A DNA stretch of 64,000 nt from NCBI GenBank assembly GCA_949752745.1, contig OX457026.1, positions 32,008,911 through 32,072,910 on the forward strand, in the 5' to 3' direction. Position 1 is the stretch's first letter, and each line of letters starts with the position of its first letter. Of this stretch, positions 1 to 10,659 are shown one piece after another. Under the pieces are notes generated by a model. The model was given only the letters and a program-made list of their open reading frames with translations. It was not told where the DNA came from and searched no databases. Position numbers and translations under genes: made by a program. Source of the DNA: Protula sp. h YS-2021 (Eukaryota > Annelida > Polychaeta > Sabellida > Serpulidae).

Positions 1-1540
1 CTACAAATACCTTTTGACGAACTACTAGAATCTTCTGTTGGGAGGCGGGATGGGCGGGGATGGAAGAGGGGGCGGGGAGGAGGGAGGGAGAGAGGAAGCA
101 TCATGAAGATGCATTTCTACAGAGCTGGCTGTTTTCCTAGTTCTGTAAGTGTTGGTTGCAAAGGGGATCGCCCTCTCAGCACATGGACAAAAATAAATGG
201 AATAAAATGCAACTTATAAAAAAATCTTCAGACAATATGGCATGAGTAATATAATACCCGCTAAATTTACATGCAGTTTTACCAACTGTAGCCACCAGCA
301 TGCCCAATTTGACTAACGACTTTTGCACATTTACCACTGCCTTGTTAGTATTCTGCCAGCTCTGTTTTCTAATAAAACACAGAGAAATGTCAACGTGATG
401 TGTTCTGGAAAGAATAAATTACGACCAAGTAGAGTAAATGGGAAAACGGGGCCCAATTAGACCAAATGAGCTGGTTCATCCTTTGCTTATCAGGCAGGTC
501 CAGTGAACCGCTTATATTGACATCAAGCCAATACACGGAGAAACGGTACCCGACTTTCTCTCTTTACACTTCATTTTTACAAGTTTCTGTTTTGTATCTA
601 TCTGGGAAATAATTTAAGGTACCAGACACTAAGTTATCCTCACAAAGCTCTGGTTTCATTAAATTAGTTTATGTAATCTCAACGGCACGAGAAAGCTAAG
701 GATGCACTACCAATGTAGTTCGCTATTCCACATACCAGGCATTACTTTTTTGGACCAATAGATTTTTTGGTGTATCTGTTTTATACCAGGCTTCTTGATC
801 AAACAACAGCAGCTCAGAAATATAAGATGTTGGTAGTGCTGTCATATTGTTGAAAAGCAGTCTTCTTTTTTAGCTCACAACTTAGATACTACGTTCTAAC
901 ATCAAAATACTGCCTATCTGCCAGTCCGTCCAGACTTAGTTATTTTGTTTTATTAACGCCAGTTCTGAGTAGCAAGTATACTCAGGCTTAAACAAAGTTC
1001 TGTCGTAAAAACACAGCTCACATGGAACGTTGTTGTCAAACGACCGACCTCTGCGGCAGTTCGGTCTGTTGCGTATAACACATTTTCACTCCGCAGAACC
1101 ACTGGATATTCCGCGAAAACAGAGCCATAAATGACAGGAACTACTTTTAAAAATAGCCATGTGTTTACACATAACAGATAGATATCCTCAGAGGTCAGCT
1201 GTTTTATAACAACGACACATGGAAAGACCGCGCGCTTGCCGTTTTGAAGAAAGCCAAAGGGGGTTTACCCGTGACACCTAAAAACAAAACACTCCCCTAC
1301 TAACACGCAGATTAGTATAAATATGGATGTTAACAAAGCGTGGGCACAGGGGCTGGAAATTGAAACTTTCTAGCTGATTGACGCCAAGTCCTCGAAGATA
1401 CTCATCTCACTACTGTGTGTTCTATTTGAGCAAACACCCTCACAAAGACTAAAGTATATGAATGAATGAAATGAATAAAAGTGGATCTTTGATGTTACCG
1501 CGAGAAATCAAAAACAGTTTTAATTGCACAATAAACATCT
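1..1540. other. non-coding stretch, no gene seen
   Basis: I found no open frame with family resemblance and no convincing exon. A purine-rich, G-rich tract lies at about 40-100. The rest is unremarkable AT-rich sequence. Confidence 0.6.
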
Positions 1541-2290
1541 TTGAATCTGTTCAGCTTGATAGCAGCAATTGCGCAAAAATGGAACACCGTTTTGGTACAA
1601 GGTTCAAGTAACATGAAAAGTAGTAAAAATTACGGTGGTGTTATGTTTAAATCTAAATTCTACAACTCAGTGCTTTCCAAGTTATGCTCAAAATTAATAT
1701 ACTGGAACCTAGTTAGACTTCAGGAAACTACTCCAAGCTATATAGAAAGGTGGAAAAAAGAAAATATACATATGCCTGATTGTGATTTCAAAAAAGTTTT
1801 TAGTAAGACAAAATATTTGACAAAAAATTTTCGGGACAGCATATTAAGCTATAAAATTATGCATAAAAACTATACATCAAATTACATAGTCGCAAAATTT
1901 GACCCGACTGTTGCTGTCAAAATTGCAAAGTGAAGAATGATATCATGCATATGTTTATCTCTTGTTCAAATTTAACCTTATTCTGGAGATTTTTTACAAA
2001 ATTTCATAAATAATAACATTATGATAAACGAAAATATCTCATTGTCAAACAGAATAAAATTATTAGGTATTATTCGAAGCGATAACTTGGGAGACAGAAG
2101 TTATATGGTTGACATCATTCTTCTCCAAGCAAGATTATTTATTCATCGTTGCAATATTAAAAGTAGAGAAGTGTACTTTATTGAATACCTTAAATTTTTA
2201 AAATCGAAAGTATGTTTCGAGCATATCTTAAACAAAAGGACTTTATCTAAATGCAGGTCGTTGGGAAAAAATTGAACAGTAGTTATAGTA
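1541..2290 (+). pseudogene. LINE ORF2 C-terminal relic (L1/Tx1-like)
   Basis: The plus strand encodes the C-terminal end of a non-LTR retrotransposon polyprotein, broken by in-frame stops. A 130-aa open stretch (1541-1933) has the aromatic/lysine-rich layout seen after the reverse transcriptase, with a W-x-x-x-F-type segment and a short RxxxLSYKIMH-like motif. From about 1920 the frame continues through NCKVKND, then MFISCSNLTLFW and WRFF. This matches the C...H.F..C.....FW pattern (degenerate CCHC region) at the LINE C terminus. After a stop, 2021-2275 gives a lysine-rich helix-like tail (84 aa) of the same domain. No catalytic domain is attached, so this is a 5'-truncated, dead copy. The family call rests on pattern recognition; clade assignment is tentative. 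Confidence 0.6.
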
Positions 2291-2548
2291 AATTCCTTTT
2301 GTTTTGTTTCTTTTCTGTCTCTGTTTTCATCCCCAGACTGATAAATTCTTTAGTATAGCTTTTACTCTTACTGTCAACTGATATGCTAATATTGACATTA
2401 GTTTATTAGTAATTATTTGATCAGTGTATAAAAGAATATAGGTTTCTCCAGAATAACAGCAAAAAACAATTGTCACTACACTTGCGTTGATGTGGCTTAT
2501 TATGTACCAGTTAAAAGCATACTTTGGAATGAAGTGATAATAAAAAAA

Positions 2549-2596
2549 AAAAAAACAAACAAACAAACAAACAAACAAACAAACAAACAAACAAAA
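2549..2596. repeat. A-run followed by (CAAA)n microsatellite
   Basis: A run of A is followed by about nine CAAA repeats. It lies about 270 bp downstream of the LINE relic in the same orientation and could be the remains of its 3' tail; that link is inference. Two short frames crossing it are repeat artefacts. Confidence 0.75.
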
Positions 2597-2599
2597 AAG

Positions 2600-4029
2600 A
2601 CTAAAGTACAACACTCGTTTCTTTCAAGTTTCGATCTGGAAATCTTTAACGAATTGCCAAAACAAAGATCCTAAATAAAAATGAACTTTATGTTGATTTC
2701 ACAGTGGACTTGTTCCTTTCCTTTTTTTCTCAGTAATTTCAGATGATCAGTTTAAGTTTAAAAACTCGATTGACTTATTTCAAACACGGCATTTTTAACA
2801 CTTGGCAAGTCGAAGATTTGCAGAGTGTATTGAAGTTGCACGGGGCCAATGTTTCGGACCTTTTTTGTCCCCTTTGCTCTTCCGTCACTTTGTCTTCGCT
2901 ACCTCTATGGCCATGATAACCCCAAGACTCGCAAATTTCGCACATACTTGACCCGAAGTTGTGCACTCGCCTACTTTTTTTCATTTTTGTGATCAACACG
3001 CGAAGCAAAAAAAAAAAAAAAAAAAAAAAAAAACTGCTTTTTTTCTCAAGAAATGCAACGGGTAGCATTTACACAACAGTTTCTGTGCATGGCACAAATA
3101 ATATTTGCACAGGCCATATACGCTGATCACAGTGAAATGCTCGTATTGGTTTCATAAGAACGACGCGTGGATGTAAAATCTTATCTGGTTATTTTAAGTA
3201 AAATGAATGTTCATGTAAATTATTCTTCTTGAGGGAAGGGGATGCCGTTTCATAGAGTAACACCAGCTATTTTTTTTTTCTGAAAAGGTTTCAGATTGGC
3301 AAAAACAGTTTCTTAAAAAAAGTATCGGAATATGAAAAATATAGTATCTTGTCTGTAAAGGAAAAGGAAACCAAATTCAGGCTGATTTTTTTTTTATTCG
3401 AAGGGCGAAAGTGATTTGAAAGAATTTATTCCTTTTTCAAAGCATGTAATATTTTGCGTTTGAGAAACAGGTTCTCGTTCTGGATTGTTTTCGCACGCTC
3501 ATGTCGCAGTGGCTTGAACGATGCTACAACGTGCCCGTGTGTTACCTAGCAATTAAAAAGACATGGCTTGTTACGACAAGCTACATTAAAACAATTTCAT
3601 TGCGGTTGGTATTTCTGTCCTAAGCACTAAGCTGCAAGATTTCATGCGATTTTTTTGGGTATAATCAAAGCCCTTTGAAAGAAATGTTCATTAAAAACCG
3701 TCAAGAGAACCGCTGACAAAAATCAGCAAATCGAGAACAATCTGCCAATCAGTGCCTGTCATCCGGGTTTTAGAAAATTATCTAATCCCAAATGCATTCT
3801 CGGAGTGTCACCAACAACCGTGATATCAGTGGAAAGTGATGTCAGCCACATGCTTTTTATATAAGACCAGGAAGAAAAGTGGTCTTGTTTCTCTAACCAA
3901 TTTATAAAAACTTTACTTTTTCTAAAAAAAAAAACAAAAAAACTTAGACCCGGCCGGCTGACTTCTTTTTTATTTGCGATCTTAGGGACCCGGTGCGTGC
4001 ACTAGGTTTGTGTGTAGGGTTGGGATGTA
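2600..4029. other. non-coding stretch with poly-A tract
   Basis: No gene is seen. A run of about 26 A lies at 3007-3032, and several shorter homopolymer runs follow. The 97-aa minus-strand frame across the poly-A run is not credible as a gene. Confidence 0.5.
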
Positions 4030-6577
4030 TGTAAAACAGGACTTGGGCTGATTAGGAGTTGTTCCTCCGCCACTACCAAGGTGCAGGATGTTGGGACTCT
4101 GATTAGTAGTTGTTTCTCAGCTACTACCAGAGTGTAGGATGCTGGGACTATGATGAGTAGTTGTTTCTCCGCTACTACCAAGGTGTAGGATGCCGAAATT
4201 CTCATTAGTAGTTGTTTCTCCGCTACTACCAGGGTGTAAAATGCCGGGACTATGATTAGTAGTTGTTTCTGCGCTACTACCAAGGTGTAGGATGCCGGAA
4301 TTCTGATTAGTAGTTGTTTCTCCGCTACTACCAGGATGTAGGAGGCTGGGACTATGATAAGTAGTTGTTTCTCCGCTACTACCAGGGTGTAGGATGTTAG
4401 GACTCTGATAAGTAATTGTTTCTCCGGCACTACCAGGGTGTAGGATGCTGGGACTCTGATAAGTAGTTGTTTGTCCGCTACTACCAGGGTGTAGGATGCT
4501 GGGACTCTGATAAGTAGTTGTTTCTCCGCTACTACCAGGGTGTAGGATGTTGGGACTCTGATAAGTAGTTGTTTCTCCGGCACTACCAGGGTGTAGGTTG
4601 CTGGGACTATGATTAGTAGTTGTTTCTCCGCTACTACCAGGGTGTAGGATGTTGTGACTCTGATAAGTAGTTGTTTGTCCGCTACTACCAGGGTGTAGGA
4701 TGCTGGGACTCTGATTAGTAGTTGTTTCTCCGCTACTACCAGGGTGTAGGATGTTGGGACTCTGATAAGTAGTTGTTTCTCCGGCACTACCAGGGTGTAG
4801 GATGCTGGGACTATGATTAGTAGTTGTTTCTCCGCTACTACCAGGGTGTAGGATGTTGGGACTCTGATAAGTAGTTGTTTCTCCGGCACTACCAGGGTGT
4901 AGGATGCTGGGACTATGATTAGTAGTTGTTTCTTCACCACTACCAGGGTGTAGGATGTTGGGACTCTGATTAGTAGTTGTTTTTCCGGCACTACCAGGGT
5001 GTAGGATGCTGGGACTCAAATTGGTAGTTGTTTATCCGCTACTACCAGGGTGTAGGATGTTGTGACTCTGATAAGTAGTTGTTTGTCCGCTACTACCAGG
5101 GTGTAGGATGTTGGGACTCTGATTAGTAGTTGTTTGTCCGCTATTACTAAGGTGTAGGATGTTGGGACTCTGATTAGTAGTTGTTTCTCAGCTACTACCA
5201 GAGTGTAGGATGCTGGGACTATGATGAGTAGTTGTTTCTCCGCTACTACCAAGGTGTAGGATGCCGAAATTCTCATTAGTAGTTGTTTCTCCGCTACTAC
5301 CAGGGTGTAAAATGCCGGGACTATGATTAGTAGTTGTTTCTGCGCTACTACCAAGGTGTAGGATGCCGGAATTCTGATTAGTAGTTGTTTCTCCGCTACT
5401 ACCAGGATGTAGGAGGCTGGGACTATGATTAGTAGTTGTTTCTCCGCTACTACCAGGGTGTAGGATGTTAGGACTCTGATAAGTAGTTGTTTCTCCGGCA
5501 CTACCAGGGTGTAGGATGCTGGGACTATGATTAGTAGTTGTTTCTCCACCACTACCAGGGTGTAGGATGTTGGGACTCTGATTAGTAGTTGTTTCTCCGG
5601 CACTACCAGGGTGTAGGATGCTGGGACTCTGATTGGTAGTTGTTTCTCCGCTACTACCAGGGTGTAGGATGTTGTGACTCTGATAAGTAGTTGTTTGTCC
5701 GCTACTACCAGGGTGTAGGATGCTGGGACTCTGATTAGTAGTTGTTTCTCCGCTACTACCAGGGTGTAGGATGTTGGGACTCTGATAAGTAGTTGTTTCT
5801 CCGGCACTACCAGGGTGTAGGATGCTGGGACTATGATTAGTAGTTGTTTCTCCGCTACTACCAGGGTGTAGGATGTTGTGACTCTGATAAGTAGTTGTTT
5901 GTCCGCTACTACCAGGGTGTAGGATGCTGGGACTCTGATTAGTAGTTGTTTCTCCGCTACTACCAGGGTGTAGGATGTTGGGACTCTGATAAGTAGTTGT
6001 TTCTCCGGCACTACCAGGGTGTAGGATGCTGGGACTCTGATTAGTAGTTGTTTCTCCGCTACTACCAGGGTGTAGGATGTTGGGACTCTGATAAGTAGTT
6101 GTTTCTCCGGCACTACCAGGGTGTAGGATGCTGGGACTATGATTAGTAGTTGTTTCTCCACCACTACCAGGGTGTAGGATGTTGGGACTCTGATTAGTAG
6201 TTGTTTCTCCGGCACTACCAGGGTGTAGGATGCTGGGACTCTGATTGGTAGTTGTTTCTCCGCTACTACCAGGGTGTAGGATGTTGTGACTCTGATAAGT
6301 AGTTGTTTGTCCGCTACTACCAGGGTGTAGGATGTTGGGACTCTGATTAGTAGTTGTTTGTCCGCTATTACCAAGGTGTAGGATGTTTGGACTCTGATTA
6401 GTAGTTGTTTCTCAGCTACTACCAAGGTGTAGGATGTTGGGACTATGATTAGTAGTTGTTTCTCCGCTACTGCCAAGGTGTAGGAGGCTGGGACTATGAT
6501 TAGTAGTTGTTTCTCCGCTACTACCAAGGTGTAGGATACTGGGACTCTGATTAGCAGTTGTGTGTTCGCCACTACGA
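4030..6577 (-). repeat. 51-bp minisatellite, about 50 copies, open in two minus-strand frames
   Basis: Tandem units of 51 bp fill this interval; a typical unit contains GTAGTTGTTTCTCCGC followed by TACTACCAGGGTGTAGGATG. Because 51 is a multiple of three and the unit lacks stops in two minus-strand frames, long open frames arise. One gives a 17-residue hydrophobic/basic repeat around VVAEKQLLIRVP. The other gives a Ser/Thr/Pro-rich 17-residue repeat around SGETTTNQSPSILHPG, which resembles a mucin-like tandem-repeat domain. Both frames are interrupted in the same aberrant unit near 5020-5031. Higher-order structure is visible: the block near 4101-4350 recurs 1,071 bp (21 units) later near 5172-5420. 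I see no signal peptide, splice-supported flanking exon or conserved domain. It is either a non-coding minisatellite or, less likely, a repeat exon of a mucin-like gene. Confidence 0.9.
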
Positions 6578-9344
6578 AAATTAAGGAGATTTTACCCGAT
6601 ATATCCGAAGGGGACACTCTCCATCCACCGCTTGCAAATGGAGAAAGCCCTGATGAAGCCCCGACGACCACCCCTCACCACCCCCTCCCGTCCCCCTGCC
6701 ACCTTTCTATTCGTATCAGCTTTGTGTCAAGCATTTACATTCATTAAATGCCCGACTAATGCTTGAGTACACTGGTGCGAGCACGCGCCTTTCATAATTA
6801 GCATTTTTAGCAACTGCTGTACCATTTTAGTCCAATCTGCTTCAGGCTATAACAAATCTTTAATCGAAGCAGAACATAAACCGTAAGGGTTTTTATAGGC
6901 GAGGTACTTTTCATCTCCCCGTGGAAGATTTTTCAGTCGGGTTTGCCAATTTATGGACAATATGAACGCGTCATATTCCATAAATTGGTGCGCATAAGTA
7001 ATCATGCCTGTGAGAGACTGGCTGGCATTTTGATGATATCCTACATCTTGTATTTGCATAGGAAATGGAACTGCAATCTGAGAGTCAAGAGACCGCAAGG
7101 AAGGGCTTATAGGAATGTCATGTCCCCCCAGCTCATTAAAAGTGATCAGGGTAGTTGCAGACGCTGGCAAATACTGCATAAATCAAGCCTCATTAATCGA
7201 GCAAGGTGTCCTTCAGCTTACAGTGAACCCAGTTTATAAGAGCAAGAAACTGTGTGTACGAAGAACATGGAATTGAGATAAGTAAGATTTCAACATTTCG
7301 TAAAGAGTTGGGAAATATTCTTGCAAAAGTTAATCAACATATGCTGCCTTGGCCCGTGATTTAGACCTGGCGCCCACACGCAATACTTGGTATTTGGAAG
7401 CCATTTTTCTCAACTTTTCTAGACTGAATTTTTTGCTTCAATGTTTAACCATTATTCAGGAACTAACAATTTCATCAGTTAAATCTTTTCCGAGACATTT
7501 AAAAAAATCGAGTACTGGGTTTAGAAATGATTGTAACTCCTAAATACAATACCAACTGACTGATAAATATACAGTAACATATCCTTCAGCATACATCTCA
7601 AGCTCAGTGAGCAAACCCTGATCAGCGAACTCTGTTTTCTTTCACATTTCTTACTTTTATGTTGCGGTTAAAGGATGAAAAGAAGCGTACTCTGTTGTTT
7701 GAAAATTACGAGTTGGTAGCAACGAGGAATATACAGTTTTGAATCTTAACTGACTTAAAACAGGGTTCTATGGGGAGAAAATTAGCGTATTTTCTGAGCA
7801 GAGAATCCATGCTAAATATTTTACGAATGCACGCTACATGTAACAATAAACTGCTCATGCCATCAAATTGACATCCTCCTTATTATGTGTCACCACAGAT
7901 TACTCGTGTTATGTAATCCATTCACACACAAGCATTGCTCTTCAGCGATCTCCTAAAACACCCCTAAGAATATGCAACTTTCTCGGGAAAAGATTGTTGG
8001 GTATTTAGAAAACACGCTATAGACAATGGGAAAATCACCAACCATGGTCTAATTTGAATTTCACATCTATTTAATGAACACCCTTGTATATTGACAATTT
8101 ACTCGGCCCGGAAGGCGTTCATTATACAGAGGATTTGTGGCGTTCTCGAATCACTGATACTTGATTCCATCGAGCGTCCCAAGAATAAGCCAACGTGACT
8201 CTAACGAAAGCTTTATGACACTATCTATTTATACTTTGCCCAAGACAAGTTCCTCAGCACCAAACCACTGACAAGGCAAAAGCGATACTCTGAGTCAAAG
8301 GTAAAAAAATTGTTTGTTTTGTTTGGTTATCTAAAACATGGTCTCATGTTGATGTGCTACAACAGTGATAGACCACGAGGCACTTTGCACTAGACACAGA
8401 CTAAGACCCCATCCAAATACAAAGACCTAAAGTAAAACACCCATTATCCGTATTATAAGCTAGGATTTACTGAAATGTCCTCCGTAAGAGGGGGGGGGGG
8501 GGGGGGGGGGGAGGTGGGGAGGGGGCGTATGGCACACGCTTACGTGGCCTTTTCTTTCACTTTGGAACTCAAGAATAGTGGTCACTGTTATCACATTATT
8601 TCTTGAACGACTCTCAGAAAAACCCATCACTAAAAGACAATTCTGCACAGCGATAGTTCAGAAGAATAGTAATATCTATAAATAATTCAGGATGGTTTGA
8701 GGCAGATTCAGGACTACACAAAACTATCCTTCAAATCTCAAATGCAGCTAAAATACTACAAAGTTGGACAGAAATAAATGCAAAGAAATTCCAATTCCAC
8801 ACTTTAGCAAATGAAGCTTGCTCTTTTCTCTGTATCTAATCGAGCTATTCTTGATAAAAACATGGTCAAGAACGCTTAAAACCAAGTGGTTTGAATGAAA
8901 AAAATAAATAAATAGAAGACCGGTATTCGTGCTACGATAGAATATAATGGCCCCAATCATGGAAATCATACACCCCCGGCTTGTAGCGGAATCCTTCCAA
9001 TTATTGCCTATGACTTTTTGATAGGCTTATTTCCAATCTTTTTTCCCCCATCAACCGTTCAATTTTCCTGAGCCCAAGATCATGTTCCTGTGACCATGGA
9101 GAGGATAAAAGCGGGATTTAAAACCAATCGAGACAATTTGTTGTTCTCTGTGGGGAGAAAAAAATGTCACAGTGTCGGAAAACGTTTTGCCATTACAGAA
9201 GATATAATTGGCCGGAAATAGAACCCTTAGAGGGCGAAGAACAGCCACTCAGTGATTGGGCCTACTGTCAGTTCCAACTAACAAGAGGAATGCATCTAGA
9301 AATTAGTCAAAATATCAATGGCAAATTCCCTTGGATCTGATGAT
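6578..9344. other. non-coding stretch, poly-G tract
   Basis: No gene is supported. A run of about 22 G lies at 8490-8511 and continues as a G-rich patch to about 8526. Short frames on either strand show no family resemblance. Confidence 0.5.
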
Positions 9345-9512
9345 GGGGAAGGTGTGTGTATCAATGGTTATCTATGGATAGGGGAGGGGTGCGTATCTGT
9401 GGTTAGCTATCTGTGGATAGGGCAGGGGTTGTCTGTGGTTATCTTTGGATAGGGGAGGTGGGTATTTATGGTCATCTGTGGATAAGGGAGGGGTGGGTAT
9501 CTATGGATCCCA
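9345..9512. repeat. degenerate minisatellite of about 40 bp (4 copies)
   Basis: Variants of GGTTATCTATGGATAGGGG followed by AGGGGTGGGTATCTGTGG repeat about four times with length variation. The frames that cross it (from 9413 and 9445) are artefacts of this repeat. Confidence 0.7.
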
Positions 9513-10536
9513 TCCATTGCTTACACCTTCTGGCAAGAATCCTTATAAGTTTACAACAGTACAACTGCTCTCTGCCGACTGCAGTAAGACCCTTAAATTG
9601 TTTTTCAGCGAAGGCAGAAGGAGGGCTTGGGACGGGGGCATATTTGTCCACTCAAAATTTACAAATAACGGATCAAAAAACAACCAATTCCAATACCACC
9701 GTAACATAAAATGATCGCCACGTCAGGAAAGTGATCTGAAACTCACTTTGACATACTGGAAAGTGATCTAAAACTCGCCTTTAGCAGCTAGTCTTGCCTT
9801 TAGACACCAGTTTATGAAATGTATGACAAAAAAAATGTCAAAAAAAATGTCAAAAAAAAAAAAAAAAAAAAAAAAAAAGAAACAACAACAACAACAACCA
9901 AAAAAAGCCTGAGCAGGAAAAAGAAGTACCAGCTAGTAACATAAAACATGATGACCCAAGAAAATTTTAACATTATTTACAAGGGACAGAAAACTCAATT
10001 GTTTTAGATGTTTTAGATGAATATATCGTGCTTCTTGATTTTCTTCTATTTCTTTTTTTCTATTAAAAAAAACCATAAGCGTGGCGCTTTCAGAAGATGG
10101 CGCAATATTGTAAATGTTCACTCGAGTGTGGAAACTACAAGAAAACCACTGACAAAAGTTAAAACGAACTTGTTAATACTTTCCGGCCACACATAATACT
10201 GATATGGTAAAGATTTCATGTTAATAGGCAAATTAACGCAACTGTTTAAATGTATAAGTCAATAAACAAGAAATTTACAAGTGTTTGAGCAGCTAGTCTT
10301 GCCCAACGGTAAGACTGAAATCTGAAGTGGATACTGATATGTAGCCACAACACACTTCGTAAATGAACGATTAAATGTCTCGCAGTGATCAAAAACATCG
10401 GAATAAAGTATTTTCTTAAGATTTTCAATGTATAATACCTAAAACAATTTTGATAGTTTTGAATAGCAGACAAACTTCAGCACAGACAAGATAGTTTTCA
10501 ATGCTTCTGGTTAAATATTGATCAGTTGCGCAGCAT
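9513..10536. other. non-coding stretch downstream of mtCK, probably containing its 3' UTR
   Basis: Poly-A and (AAC)n-like sequence occur at about 9825-9900. The part next to 10536 should hold the mtCK 3' UTR. An AATAAA-like string overlaps the stop codon on the minus strand, but I cannot place the cleavage site. Confidence 0.45.
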
Positions 10537-10659
10537 TTATTTAACTCCTCTGGGTAGCAGATCATCGATTTTACTGCCCCATCGACCTCCTTTCTCCAGC
10601 CGTTTCTCCATCTCAATCAGCTTGTTTACTCCGTCGATAACGTTCTGTACAAGTTCCAC
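10537..10659 (-). CDS. CKMT: mtCK coding exon 9 (C terminus and stop)
   Basis: Forty codons plus TAA follow acceptor ATTATAG. The exon encodes [20 protein letters not shown], then [18 protein letters not shown]. The basic tail fits membrane-binding mtCK octamers, which is family knowledge rather than something shown here. Confidence 0.94.
   Translation of the reverse strand: MELVQNVIDGVNKLIEMEKRLEKGGRWGSKIDDLLPRGVK

Noticed and set aside
9413..9714. Two overlapping 89-98-aa plus-strand ORFs
   Set aside because: They start in a local minisatellite and show no family resemblance.
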